A stretch of DNA of 40,059 nucleotides from Deltaproteobacteria bacterium (GTDB lineage Bacteria; Desulfobacterota; SM23-61). Within the stretch, counting starts at the first letter, position 1. Each line of letters starts with the position of its first letter. A program made the position numbers and the translations under genes. This document shows positions 8,146 to 16,705 of the stretch, piece by piece. Below the pieces are notes generated by a model. The model was not told the DNA's origin. It was given only the letters and a program-made list of their open reading frames with translations, and did not search any database. The stretch covers positions 1 to 40,059 of the forward strand of contig VGSF01000037.1 of assembly GCA_016875165.1 (NCBI GenBank). The letters are read 5' to 3'.

Positions 8146-8458
8146 GGGACGTTGTTGACAAGCTTAAGTATTATCATCTCCGACAGATAGCGTTTATGGC
8201 GCGATGCAAGACGGAGTTGTTGAGCGGTTTGATCAGAAAATCTCCCCTCGCCCCTCTTTTCCAAAGAGGGGGATAACAATTTCCTCCTTTGGCAAAGGGG
8301 GAAGGTGTGAAAAAATCGAAGAAAAGAGGATTATGTCGAAAGATTTATCAATAATTTCAACCCCCCAATTTCCGAAAATTGAATTTTTTCACAGCTTCGG
8401 GGAATAAGGAGGATTTTATGAATTGTCGGAGTAGTATTAAGTTAGTCAACAACGTCCC
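8146..8458. repeat. 313-bp element with inverted GGGACGTTGTTGAC ends
   Basis: gggacgttgttgac at 8146-8159 has its exact complement at 8445-8458, and similarity extends inward over another dozen bases (ttaagtatta against attaagttag, complemented). The interior is non-coding and contains further stems, including cccctctttt/aaagaggggg near 8253-8270. The end core acaacgtccc also follows the transposase gene at 5951, which suggests a REP/MITE unit mobilised by that transposase class. The reading frame inside it (8204-8407) has no recognisable domain. Confidence 0.6.
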
Positions 8459-8547
8459 TCATTTCGCTCATTTCGCAGTATCGTATTACCATCTTACCTC
8501 TCCCTCTTCTTCAGTTGAGGGGAGAGGATAAAAGGTGGGGAAGTTGA

Positions 8548-9393
8548 TTAAAGCCCAAAGAGCTTCTGGGCATTCTTCAGCAATATCTTTTCCTTAACTT
8601 CCGGCTTCATGGCAATTTTTTCAAAATCAGCCAGCCACCTCTCGGGGGTCACGTAGGGATGGTCGGAGCCGAAGAAACATTTATCCTGTAAAAAAGTGTT
8701 GGCGTATTGCACAAGAGAAGGGGGGAAGTATTTGGGGGACCATCCGGAAAGGTCGATGTAAACGTTTGCTTTGTGCATGGCCACGGCCAGCATCTCTTCC
8801 TGCCAGGGCCAGGCTGGATGGGCGCCGATGATTGTTAGTTCGGGAAAGTCTGCGGCCAGGTCGTCGATGTAAGGAATGGGCCGGCAATACTTCAGGCGAA
8901 TTCCATCCCCTCCGGGAGCGCCTGCACCATATCCCGTGTTCCCCATATGGAATAGCACCGGCACTTTCAAGTCCACGATCTTTTCCCAGAGAGGATGGAA
9001 CCGCTTATCGCTCGGGTAGAAAGCCTGGGCAGCCTGCTGAAATTTGACTCCTCTTAGACCAAGCTCTTTGATGGCCACCTCCACTTCCTGGATGGCCACT
9101 TTCCCTTTCCAGGGGTCCACGCCGGCAAAGCCGATGAAGGTCCTGGGGTACTTTTTCACCAGGTCGGCAATATATTCATTAGAAACTCTCTTATTGCCGG
9201 TGTTCGTTTCCGCATCCCAACCTAACAGTATTCCCATAATATCCAGGGATTGATACCGTTCGGCAAGGGCTTCTTCCGTCAAAACTTCAATTTTTTTGCC
9301 GAAGAAACGAAAAGCGTCTTCGATGTACTTACCTCCGCAATCGATGACATCTACTTTTGTTCCCGGGTGAACATGGGTATCGATCGCTTTCAT
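8548..9393 (-). CDS. Metal-dependent amidohydrolase, TIM-barrel family 2
   Basis: The protein is an amidohydrolase-2 (ACMSD/decarboxylase-like) barrel that probably cleaves or decarboxylates a small carboxylated substrate in the cytoplasm. Visible metal and active-site positions are DTHVHPG at residues 5-11, LFHMGNTG mid-protein, IIGAHPAWPW near residue 195 and FGSDHPYVTPERW near residue 245. The 281-residue length is normal. AAGGAGG lies six bases upstream of the ATG, which fixes the start. The gene stands alone between two repeat-filled spacers, so context gives no substrate. Members in anaerobes are often tied to aromatic-acid metabolism, but that is only family-level knowledge. Confidence 0.88.
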   Translation of the reverse strand: MKAIDTHVHPGTKVDVIDCGGKYIEDAFRFFGKKIEVLTEEALAERYQSLDIMGILLGWDAETNTGNKRVSNEYIADLVKKYPRTFIGFAGVDPWKGKVAIQEVEVAIKELGLRGVKFQQAAQAFYPSDKRFHPLWEKIVDLKVPVLFHMGNTGYGAGAPGGDGIRLKYCRPIPYIDDLAADFPELTIIGAHPAWPWQEEMLAVAMHKANVYIDLSGWSPKYFPPSLVQYANTFLQDKCFFGSDHPYVTPERWLADFEKIAMKPEVKEKILLKNAQKLFGL

Positions 9394-9540
9394 ATAAGCC
9401 TCCTTGTTTTAAATAATTGTTGCCCACAGAGGGCACAGAGATCATATAGTTATAGCTAAAATCTTTAGATAAAAAAGCAACTAAGAACACGGATGAACGC
9501 AAAAAAACCAGAAAAAATCTTAATAGAAATTTCAAAAATC

Positions 9541-9805
9541 GTAACATCTTAGCTCTTTGAAAAAAGGTGTGTTGTAAAGGCCAAGGGATTCCAGGGGCCG
9601 GGGGCCAGAGCGGAACGCTTGGAATCATAAGGCGCTAATTTCTCCGCATATAGGGCGGGTAAGAACCCCCGCCTCCTCCGGAGGAAAATATCTTTTGTCT
9701 TCGTGGCCAAGCGGAACCCCAACCGATGCTTCCGGCGCGTTCCGCCCTAACCCCCGGCCCTCAACAAAGGCTTTTATACCTTTTTTCAAATCGCTAAACT
9801 TTTAC
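9541..9805. repeat. 265-bp foldback element, copy 1 of 3
   Basis: The element begins gtaacatcttagctctttga and ends with a near-complement (tcaaatcgctaaacttttac). An inner pair, ccgggggccagagcggaacg against the complement of cgttccgccctaacccccgg, extends the hairpin, with a central cccgcctcctccgg. Copies at 18504-18769 and 22342-22606 match almost throughout. There is no coding potential, so it is a MITE-like or structured repeat. Confidence 0.85.
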
Positions 9806-9819
9806 CGAAAATTAAAACA

Positions 9820-9979
9820 TTGATGGGTTCGTAAAAAGTCGGCACTCCGGCCTGCCTGTGCCTGGCAGACAGGTAAAAAACGGAATCCAGAAGTTTGATA
9901 AATCTTTGAAAAAACTGGATTCCGGCTGCCGCCGGAATGACAGAAAAAGGGGCTTTCGGTCTTTTTACCAGATCATCAA
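9820..9979. repeat. TCGTAAAAAGTC foldback repeat, copy 1 of 6
   Basis: The ends ttgatgggttcgtaaaaagtc and tctttttaccagatcatcaa are imperfect complements. Inside are ggaatccag and actggattcc arms. This is the same terminal design as at 11186-11314, 11316-11478, 18092-18252, 24620-24776 and 28364-28520. Confidence 0.75.
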
Positions 9980-10139
9980 CATTAGTAGTACAGAGAACAC
10001 TGAGTTTTTCATATGATGAATCGTAAATCTTCAGGCGCAAATCGCCACGCATAACTAAAAACCTTCTAAACCGGAGCAGTTGGAACAAAGCAGGCTGAAT
10101 CAGTCTCTAACCTGAAATCTGCTGCTTGTAGTTAGTGTC

Positions 10140-10279
10140 CATCCGGAAACTCAACTTTTCCCCTCCCCCTTCGACGGGGGAGGGGAGGGTGGGGGTGATA
10201 AGGGGTTAAAATTTCTATGACTTCTTTAATGCCCCTCACCCCAACCCTCTCCCGCAAGGGGAGAGGGGGTTTCCGGATG
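10140..10279. repeat. Foldback element with CATCCGGAAAC ends
   Basis: catccggaaac at 10140-10150 is the exact complement of gtttccggatg at 10269-10279. Inside, the G/C-rich blocks (cccctcccccttcgacggggg; ccctctcccgcaaggggagag) are themselves hairpins. A related ccctccccc block without these ends is at 18841-18945. Confidence 0.7.
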
Positions 10280-10473
10280 AGAATTAGTTAAAGATTTCGT
10301 TTTTAAATCTCTGTACTACTAACGTGCAATTTCCGAAAATTTTATTAACCATATTTTAATTTTACTTGTGTTTATCAAAGGTTATATGTGTCCTAAATTT
10401 TCTTTTTTAAGATCTTTCTTTATATCTCTGCGATCTCTGCGTCCTCTGCGGTGAATGGATTGTGGCAAAAAAG
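10280..10473. repeat. Intergenic with CACAGAG-family repeat
   Basis: No gene is seen. ctctgcgatctctgcgtcct near 10427-10448 belongs to a short repeat family also seen near 9421, 18306, 18783, 24557, 24845, 28605, 34924 and 35060, usually close to gene ends. Confidence 0.55.
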
Positions 10474-11157
10474 TTATTTTTTCTCCCAGCAGCCGCAATA
10501 TACGTCCCACCATTTGAGATCAGAGGTGATTTCTTCCAATGAACAAAAGCCTCTGTTTTGGTGGTTGTAAAATTTCTCATCAACACAGGTTAAGGCAGAA
10601 CAAAATCTCTGGATGGTTTCGTAAGTATATATTCTATGGGCGTTAAAGGCAATGGAAGGCTCTGCGCGGTGGATGGTGGTGGTGAAGATTAAACGGCCTC
10701 CGGGTTTTAACAGCCGGATCATTTCCGCAAAAGCTTTTTGATCGGCGTAAAAATCGAATTCATCCCCGTACCGGCCGAGGCCGAAGTGTTCCAGGGCGCA
10801 CAGGGACAGGACAACATCAAAGGAGCTGTCAGGCAAATTGATTTTTTTGGCATCACCGGTAAGGATCGTCTCTTTGGCGCAAATGGGCTGGCGGCTGCGG
10901 ACGTCGATAGTAGTAACCGGAAGATGGGCCAGAAGCCCCAGAATAAAATGTCGGTAGGATCCGACATCTAATATGCTGTGGGGATGGAGCTGGCTTAAAT
11001 GGTCGGCGGCAAAGGCGCATTCATAATCTACAAAATTGGCCGGATGCCCTCCGCTTTCATCCAGGGGTTCTGCAAAAATATAAAACCCTCCCGGATCTTT
11101 TTTTAATTGAGCCAGATATTTTTTATAGCTTTTATCCATCGCCTTGCGCGGTGTCAT
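10474..11157 (-). CDS. Class I SAM-dependent methyltransferase
   Basis: The fold is a Rossmann methyltransferase. ILDVGSYRHF is motif I, TTIDVRS carries the acidic residue of motif II, TGDAKKINLPDSSFDVV the motif III-IV region, and LLKPGGRLIFTT motif V-VI. The open frame continues upstream to 11259, but those residues derive from a foldback repeat (11186-11314). I therefore start at the internal ATG 11157, which has a purine-rich GGCAGGG stretch just upstream; ATG 11139 is an alternative. The product would be about 228 residues. The gene lies head-to-tail after the MMPL exporter, separated by two repeats, and may belong to the lipid locus. The substrate is unknown. Confidence 0.8.
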   Translation of the reverse strand: MTPRKAMDKSYKKYLAQLKKDPGGFYIFAEPLDESGGHPANFVDYECAFAADHLSQLHPHSILDVGSYRHFILGLLAHLPVTTIDVRSRQPICAKETILTGDAKKINLPDSSFDVVLSLCALEHFGLGRYGDEFDFYADQKAFAEMIRLLKPGGRLIFTTTIHRAEPSIAFNAHRIYTYETIQRFCSALTCVDEKFYNHQNRGFCSLEEITSDLKWWDVYCGCWEKK

Positions 11158-11185
11158 ATCCCTGCCTTGGTCATTGGGTTTAAGT

Positions 11186-11314
11186 TTGATGGCTTCGTAA
11201 AAAGTCCATCTGTCCCGCTCTGAGCGGGATTGCGCGCCTTGCATCTTATCTAGGGGCACGGTGCACCGTGCCCCTACTGGGCCATCCCAATTTTGATTTT
11301 TGCGAGACCATCAA
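11186..11314. repeat. TCGTAAAAAGTC foldback repeat, copy 2 of 6
   Basis: The element runs from tttgatggcttcgtaaaaagt to tttgcgagaccatcaa, with an inner 10-bp palindromic pair ggggcacggt/accgtgcccc around 11251-11273. It overlaps the artificial upstream extension of the methyltransferase reading frame. Confidence 0.7.
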
Positions 11315-11315
11315 G

Positions 11316-11478
11316 TTTGATGATCTCGTAAAAAGTCGTCACTCCGGTGAAAACCGGAGTCCAGGGTATTTATAAGCATTTGAAAATACTGGATTCCGGC
11401 TGGAGTTTACCCCGTACTTGATACGGGGCCGGAATGACGGAAAAGGGCATTTTCAGACTTTTTACGAGGTCATCAAGT
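11316..11478. repeat. TCGTAAAAAGTC foldback repeat, copy 3 of 6
   Basis: The ends are gatctcgtaaaaagtc and gactttttacgaggtcatc. The interior carries ctccggtgaaaaccggag and the pair ccccgtacttgatacgggg. Its reverse complement matches 18092-18252 nearly throughout, so the two copies lie in opposite orientation on either side of four genes. Confidence 0.8.
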
Positions 11479-11520
11479 TTAAAAGAATGTGGGATTTATT
11501 TTTGAACTGTCCCCCATTAT

Positions 11521-14067
11521 TCAAGAAGACCCTCTTTTTTGCAACAGCTTTTGCAGAAGCACCGGTAACAGAGTAAGAGAGATCAGGGCGCTGAAACCAA
11601 CTCCCATCAAAGCTACAGCCCCCATGGACTGAAGTCCGGGATAACCCGAAAGAACCAAAGAACCAAAACCTACCAAAGTGGTCAATGCGGACAATCCCAC
11701 GCCTTTACCCGCCTGGGCCAACCCGGTTTCCAGGCGGGACGCTCCACTTTCCAATCCCCGGTGCAAAATATGGATCCCATAATCCACTCCCACCCCCAGA
11801 ACCATGGAGAATACGATCAGGTTCATAAAGTTTAAATTCATCTGGAAAAGGCCCATCAGGCTAAGAGTCCATAAAGAGGCCAGGACAACGGGCAAAAGGC
11901 TTAAAAAGGTAAGGCGTAAGGAACGGAAGTCAAGAAAAATCAGAAGGAAGACTCCGGTTAGAGCGATAAGAAGCACTTTCCTGGCCTCTCCGGACATCAT
12001 ATTTTCCAGTTCCCACTGGACAAGTTTCGATCCGGTGATCTGAATCTCAGAAGTAACGCTTTGGAGTTCGCTCATGAAGCTTTTGGTTTGGGGATTGGCG
12101 AAGAAATCTGCCCGGACATGAAGGTAAGCCGCAGAAACAAAAGCGTCCCCCTTTTTCTTTAAAAATCTGTCTCCCAAGGCTTGCAGGGGAGCTTGTTGAA
12201 AAACTTCCCAGGTTAACAGCTCCCGGTTTGCCAGCATCTTCTGCACCATATTCAGAGATGGCTCAAATGGTTCAAACTGGAGACCTTCCCGTTTGAGAGC
12301 TTCCAGAAATTTTTTCCTCACCCGTTCGTAATTGAACTCTCCTTTCTCCCGGGCCTCAATCCATTGCAGATTCCGGGATTGCCGGGAAAGGGGGGGGAGG
12401 AAGGAAGATAAGCTCTCATAGCGGGTAACAGGCAACCCGGAAGCTTTGGCTTCGGCGAATTTGGCCTGTAACCTACTCTGAATTTCCAGAGCTTCCTCGG
12501 CGTTTTTGCTTGTCGTTAGGACCACGATCATATCCTGCCCTTCCCCCATTTTGGCCTGGATCCGTTCTTCCAGGATGAGGGAAGCGTGGTTGTCAGGTCT
12601 GAGCCGCCTGGGGTCGTTGTTCAACTCCACCTCGAAAGCCCACTTTATAGCGCCCAGGGTCATGGCCGCACATATAACCAGTATTAGATAAGGTCTTTTC
12701 AGGGACAATACGCTCAACCTTTCAAGACCAAAAGAAGAGACTAAGCGGAAAGGTTTTACCTTCTTTTCTTTCTTCTCCCGCCAGGCAATTAGAGCCGGGA
12801 AGAGGAAGAAAACCCCCAGCATACTTAAAAGAATTCCCGTGCCTGTCAGGAGTCCTAATTCTTTCACTCCCCGAAAATCCGATAAAAGGAGAGCATAATA
12901 AGCCACGGCAGTGGTTATCGCGCCCGTAAACACACCCGGGCCTGTCCGGCTCAGGCATATTTCCAGAGCTCCTAACACGTCATGACCGGCATTTCTTTCT
13001 TCGAGGTAGCGGAAGTAAAGCAGGATGATAAAATCGATGGACAGGCCCAGGATAATGGCTGAAAAAGCTCCGGTGGATTCGCTCAGCCGCCCAAGGAAGG
13101 GCGAAAGTAAGCCCAGGGTGAGAAGAGGGCTGGCCAGCAGGGGAAAAAGAGCATAGGAGAAGGCCACCAGCCTGCGGAAGGCAAGAAAGAAAAGGATCAT
13201 CACCCCCGTCAGGGAGGCGGAGAAATTTACTGCCAGGTCTTTTTTGATCATCCGGCTGTCTTCCAGAGCGTGCATGTATCCACCGGTGAGGCCGACCTTA
13301 AGGTCCTGAAGAGGAAGGGGGGGATCGATTTTTTTCCCCTGGTACATTTCCCGGGCAGCCTGCTCCGCAGACCTGACTTTGTCCCGCAGCATTTCGTCGT
13401 AGCGCACATCCGGTGCCGACCCCCTGGGCTTGCCGATCAGGAGCATCATCTTCCGGTCTTCCGAAAGTAAGTATCCATGGGATTCAATCCGCCCGCCTGA
13501 GGGAATATGATTTTTGAAGAGATGCCAGAGATCCAGAGGGTCATGGATTGCCCAATGGGATGTTAAGGACCCAAAGGGGGAATGAAGTCTAACTTTCAGG
13601 GCGCGAACGCGCTCCTCGATGGCCGTGTCCGTTAGTTTGATTTCCAGCGCGCGCAATTCTTCATCGGTGAGGTAAAGAAGAGCTTTACTCGCGAATTGCT
13701 CCTCTGTTTTGGTCTCGGAAGTTTTACTTGCCCAACCGTGAATTTCTCGAAACTCCCCGGTGGCCATCAGCCGCTCAGCTAATATTTCAGCAAAAGGGGC
13801 AAAGGATTCCACTTCATATCCGCTCTTCCGCTCCAGGACGATGAATAGAGAATCGGCTGATCCAAACTCCTTGAGAAATTTAACGAAAGCTGAGGTTGTA
13901 GGAGCATTGGCCGGAAGAAGATTGACTACGTCGCTTTGGAACTGTAGGCGACTTACCAGAAATCCGGATAGCGACGCCAGGATCAGGGCGCAAAGCAGCA
14001 CCGGTTTGTAATGGCCATAGGAAAAATTGGCTATGCGGCGTAAAATATTTTGTCTAAAAGCAATCAT
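11521..14067 (-). CDS. MMPL/RND-family lipid exporter
   Basis: This inner-membrane RND-superfamily protein of about 848 residues has two repeated halves. Each half has one N-terminal membrane span, a periplasmic domain of about 200 residues, then five more spans. The helix-4-type motifs ILGLSIDFIILLYFRYLEE and LGVGVDYGIHILHRGLE carry the acidic residues expected for proton relay in MMPL proteins. Relatives (MMPL exporters, HpnN) move lipids or acyl products toward the outer membrane. A TTG at 14091 could add eight residues; the ATG at 14067 is chosen. It is divergent from the glycosyltransferase gene, with about 200 bases between. In this setting, with LolA, ketosynthases and an acyltransferase downstream, export of a locus product is a reasonable inference. 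HpnN-type hopanoid transport is the alternative, but no squalene-hopene cyclase is seen. Confidence 0.88.
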   Translation of the reverse strand: MIAFRQNILRRIANFSYGHYKPVLLCALILASLSGFLVSRLQFQSDVVNLLPANAPTTSAFVKFLKEFGSADSLFIVLERKSGYEVESFAPFAEILAERLMATGEFREIHGWASKTSETKTEEQFASKALLYLTDEELRALEIKLTDTAIEERVRALKVRLHSPFGSLTSHWAIHDPLDLWHLFKNHIPSGGRIESHGYLLSEDRKMMLLIGKPRGSAPDVRYDEMLRDKVRSAEQAAREMYQGKKIDPPLPLQDLKVGLTGGYMHALEDSRMIKKDLAVNFSASLTGVMILFFLAFRRLVAFSYALFPLLASPLLTLGLLSPFLGRLSESTGAFSAIILGLSIDFIILLYFRYLEERNAGHDVLGALEICLSRTGPGVFTGAITTAVAYYALLLSDFRGVKELGLLTGTGILLSMLGVFFLFPALIAWREKKEKKVKPFRLVSSFGLERLSVLSLKRPYLILVICAAMTLGAIKWAFEVELNNDPRRLRPDNHASLILEERIQAKMGEGQDMIVVLTTSKNAEEALEIQSRLQAKFAEAKASGLPVTRYESLSSFLPPLSRQSRNLQWIEAREKGEFNYERVRKKFLEALKREGLQFEPFEPSLNMVQKMLANRELLTWEVFQQAPLQALGDRFLKKKGDAFVSAAYLHVRADFFANPQTKSFMSELQSVTSEIQITGSKLVQWELENMMSGEARKVLLIALTGVFLLIFLDFRSLRLTFLSLLPVVLASLWTLSLMGLFQMNLNFMNLIVFSMVLGVGVDYGIHILHRGLESGASRLETGLAQAGKGVGLSALTTLVGFGSLVLSGYPGLQSMGAVALMGVGFSALISLTLLPVLLQKLLQKRGSS

Positions 14068-14266
14068 AGGAATGAGAATAAGATAAATCAATGAAATGGG
14101 CGATTTTTAATTTTTCAGGAAATCTCCAGTTTAATTTTATTGTTGCGCAGGCAGTAATTTTTTGATAAATATATTTAACCATTTGGCGGCGCTATAGCGG
14201 TCAAGAAACATTCCTGAACTTCGTTTAACAGCTTGCGCTCATTTTGTCAAGTTGAAGGTTAATCCT

Positions 14267-14953
14267 ATGGAGAACGGACAAGTCTGCGCACTCATCCCGG
14301 CTTTTAACGCCGAGAGTTCCATAGGCGAGGTAATCGCCCGGACAAAAGGGTTTGTAGACGGGGTGATCGTGGTGAATGACGGCTCCACCGACCGCACTGG
14401 TGAAGTCGCCTCCGTTCATGACGTGGAGCTTATCTCCATCCCCTCCAACCGCGGCAAGGGTTACGCCCTGCGCCAGGGTTTTGCCCGCGCTTTATCCAAC
14501 GGCTGCAACGCCATCCTTACCCTGGATGCGGATGGACAGCACGACCCCGCAGACATCCCGAATTTTTTGGGCGCTCATGATAAAGATTCAGGAGCCATCC
14601 TCATCGGCTCCCGCATGGCCCAGGCAGAACGATTTCCCCGCCAGCGTTACTATTCCAACCGGGCAGCGGTCTTTTTCATTTCCAAAGCCTTAGGCCAGCG
14701 CCTCGAAGACACCCAGTGCGGTTTTCGCCTATATCCCTCCCAGGTTATTCGCCGGATTGTTTTGACTACTTCTCATTTCCAGATGGAAACCGAAGTTCTC
14801 CTGCGGGCCGCCCGGCAGGGGGTCCGCCTGCAAAGCGTGCCTGTCAAGAATATCTACGTTAATGGAAATGGTCCCAGGAGTAATTTTCGACCGGTGGTGG
14901 ACACTTTCTATATTTGTATGGTAGTCCTCCAGGATTACCTGGGAATTCTGTAA
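14267..14953 (+). CDS. GT2-family glycosyltransferase, dolichyl-phosphate-mannose-synthase-like
   Basis: This cytoplasmic or membrane-associated GT-A enzyme transfers a sugar from a nucleotide donor, often to a polyprenyl or lipid carrier. ALIPAFNAESSIGEVI opens the fold, VVNDGSTDRT is the nucleotide-binding motif, LDADGQHDP holds the DxD-type metal site, and DTQCGFRLY is characteristic of DPM-like members. A TTG at 14252 extends the frame by five codons, but the ATG at 14267 has GAAGG eight bases upstream and is preferred. The C-terminus (YICMVVLQDYLGIL) is hydrophobic and may be a membrane anchor. The gene sits 27 bases before the CsgG/FG-GAP gene, so an operon is likely. Confidence 0.87.
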   Translation: MENGQVCALIPAFNAESSIGEVIARTKGFVDGVIVVNDGSTDRTGEVASVHDVELISIPSNRGKGYALRQGFARALSNGCNAILTLDADGQHDPADIPNFLGAHDKDSGAILIGSRMAQAERFPRQRYYSNRAAVFFISKALGQRLEDTQCGFRLYPSQVIRRIVLTTSHFQMETEVLLRAARQGVRLQSVPVKNIYVNGNGPRSNFRPVVDTFYICMVVLQDYLGIL

Positions 14954-14980
14954 ACATTCTGACATGTCAGGAGGGATGAA

Positions 14981-16675
14981 ATGAAACGTATGGCAATGTC
15001 CGGTATCGTTCCTTTATGCGGGCTTTTCCTTGCCCTCTTGCTTTCCGTTACCCTTCCCCTCGACTCCTTCGCAAGCACAAAGAAAACCCGCATGGCGGTC
15101 ATTGACTTTGAACAAAAGGGGGAACAGGAGTTCAGGGGCAAGCAGGTAGGGGAAATCGTGGCCGAATGGCTAATTACCTCCCTGGTCAAGACCGGGCGGT
15201 TCGATGTGGTGGAAAGATCCCAGCTACAGAAAATCCTCAAAGAACAACAATTAGGGCTGACCGGGATGATCAGTCAGGAGACCGCGGCCAAGGTAGGAGA
15301 GCTCCTGGGGGTGAAAGTGATCATTACCGGTTCGGTGATCCGTCTGGGTAACGTGTACGACGTGAACACCCGTTTGATCAACGTGGAAGACGGCTCCATT
15401 CTCAAGGCGGAAAAAATCAGGGGCCCGGGGCTGGATGCGATTGAACGGATGATGGATTCCCTGGCCGATTTAATCAAAAAGGATTTTCCTATCGAGGGAT
15501 ATGTAGTGATGGTTACCGGCAAACGGGCGATGATCGACCTGGGCAAAGGCCACGGGGTGGAGCCGGGGATGAGGTTCCTGGCCTTACGCAAGGGCGCGCC
15601 CGTGCGGCATCCGGTGACCGGTAAGATGCTCAGGACAGAAGATATTAAAATCGGGGAGATGGCGGTTCAGAGTGTGGATGTGGACACTTCCTGGGCGGAA
15701 ATCCTGCAGGAAGAACCAGGAGTAAAAATTGCCGCCGGCAATGTGGCCAAATCCAGCACTTTAGAAACTGTGGCCACGGCCCCAGCGGCTCTTCCCAAAC
15801 CAGCGCCCCCCAAACCAATCGCCAAACCGGCGCCGATGTATGCCGGGAGCCTGCAGGCGGAAAAGATCATAGTGGACTGGAACGGAGACGGTATTTATGA
15901 CTTGATCCTTGGCGATCGCGAGGGTTTTGTGACTGTTTACCTCAACCAGGGCACCAATGATTCTCCCCAATACGGGGTGGGAATGAAATTACGCGCCGGG
16001 GGTAAGGAAATCAAAGTGAAAGGTCCTTCCACTCCCTACCTTGTGGACTGGAACGGGAACGGGAAAATAGACCTTCTGGTGGGGAACGGTGGAGGGTACC
16101 TGCACCTCTTTCTTAACTCCGGCTCGGAAGATTCCCTTGATTTTACCCCCGGGGTAATGGTGCAGGCTGCCGGCAAGGACCTGGATGTAGGCGGCAGAGC
16201 TTCCCCCTGCGTGGTTGACTGGAACGAAGACGGTAAAAAAGATTTAATCATGGGAAACAGCAGCGGCGAGATCTTTCTTTACCTTAACGAAGGATCCAAT
16301 GAACAGCCGGTTTTCGGCAAACCCATCAAGCTGAACAGAGGAAGCCTGGATGTTGGTTCCAATTCTTCTCCGGATGTCGCGGACTGGAACGGGGATGGGA
16401 AGAAGGATCTGGTTATCGGAAATGATAGCGGAGAAGTTTTTGTCTTTCTAAACAAGGGAACAAATGAAGACCCGCAATATGACAATAAAGGAGAAAAGCT
16501 GCCCTTGAAGTTTGGGCCGGATGCCTCTCCCCGGATGATCGGTTGGAGCCGACCGGGGTCAAACGACCTGGTGGTCGCCGACCGGACTGGAGAGGTCACG
16601 CTCTGCAGGAATACAGGGGGTCCGCAGTCTCCTGCTTTTTCGGAGAAAAAAGTTTTGCGGGCCGGGAAACGCTGA
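14981..16675 (+). CDS. Secreted CsgG-like/FlgT-like protein with FG-GAP (VCBS) repeats
   Basis: The 564-residue protein has a signal peptide (FLALLLSVTLPLDSFAS) and three parts. Residues 35-165 resemble CsgG/FlgT-middle domains: AVIDFEQKG, EWLITSLVKTGRFDVVERSQ, then KVIITGSV. Residues 165-250 resemble the small beta domain that follows in FlgT relatives (IDLGKGHGVEPGMRF). A Pro/Ala-rich linker near 270-285 leads to at least four repeats with Asp-rich calcium loops such as DWNGDGKKDLVIGN, which should form a beta-propeller. AGGAGGG five bases upstream fixes the start. It probably acts in the periplasm or at the outer membrane. The combination is unusual and its role in the locus is unknown. 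The radical SAM gene converges on it with 30 bases between. Confidence 0.85.
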   Translation: MKRMAMSGIVPLCGLFLALLLSVTLPLDSFASTKKTRMAVIDFEQKGEQEFRGKQVGEIVAEWLITSLVKTGRFDVVERSQLQKILKEQQLGLTGMISQETAAKVGELLGVKVIITGSVIRLGNVYDVNTRLINVEDGSILKAEKIRGPGLDAIERMMDSLADLIKKDFPIEGYVVMVTGKRAMIDLGKGHGVEPGMRFLALRKGAPVRHPVTGKMLRTEDIKIGEMAVQSVDVDTSWAEILQEEPGVKIAAGNVAKSSTLETVATAPAALPKPAPPKPIAKPAPMYAGSLQAEKIIVDWNGDGIYDLILGDREGFVTVYLNQGTNDSPQYGVGMKLRAGGKEIKVKGPSTPYLVDWNGNGKIDLLVGNGGGYLHLFLNSGSEDSLDFTPGVMVQAAGKDLDVGGRASPCVVDWNEDGKKDLIMGNSSGEIFLYLNEGSNEQPVFGKPIKLNRGSLDVGSNSSPDVADWNGDGKKDLVIGNDSGEVFVFLNKGTNEDPQYDNKGEKLPLKFGPDASPRMIGWSRPGSNDLVVADRTGEVTLCRNTGGPQSPAFSEKKVLRAGKR

Positions 16676-16705
16676 GGAACAGATTACCAACCGGAGGGCG
16701 GATTT

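Noticed and set aside
8253..8310. Intrinsic terminator
   Set aside because: The stem has GC-rich arms but no T-run and sits inside a repeat element on a gene-free stretch.
11521..14067. Calling the RND protein hpnN (hopanoid transporter)
   Set aside because: The length fits, but there is no squalene-hopene cyclase or other hpn gene, while LolA, KS and LPLAT point to an acyl product.
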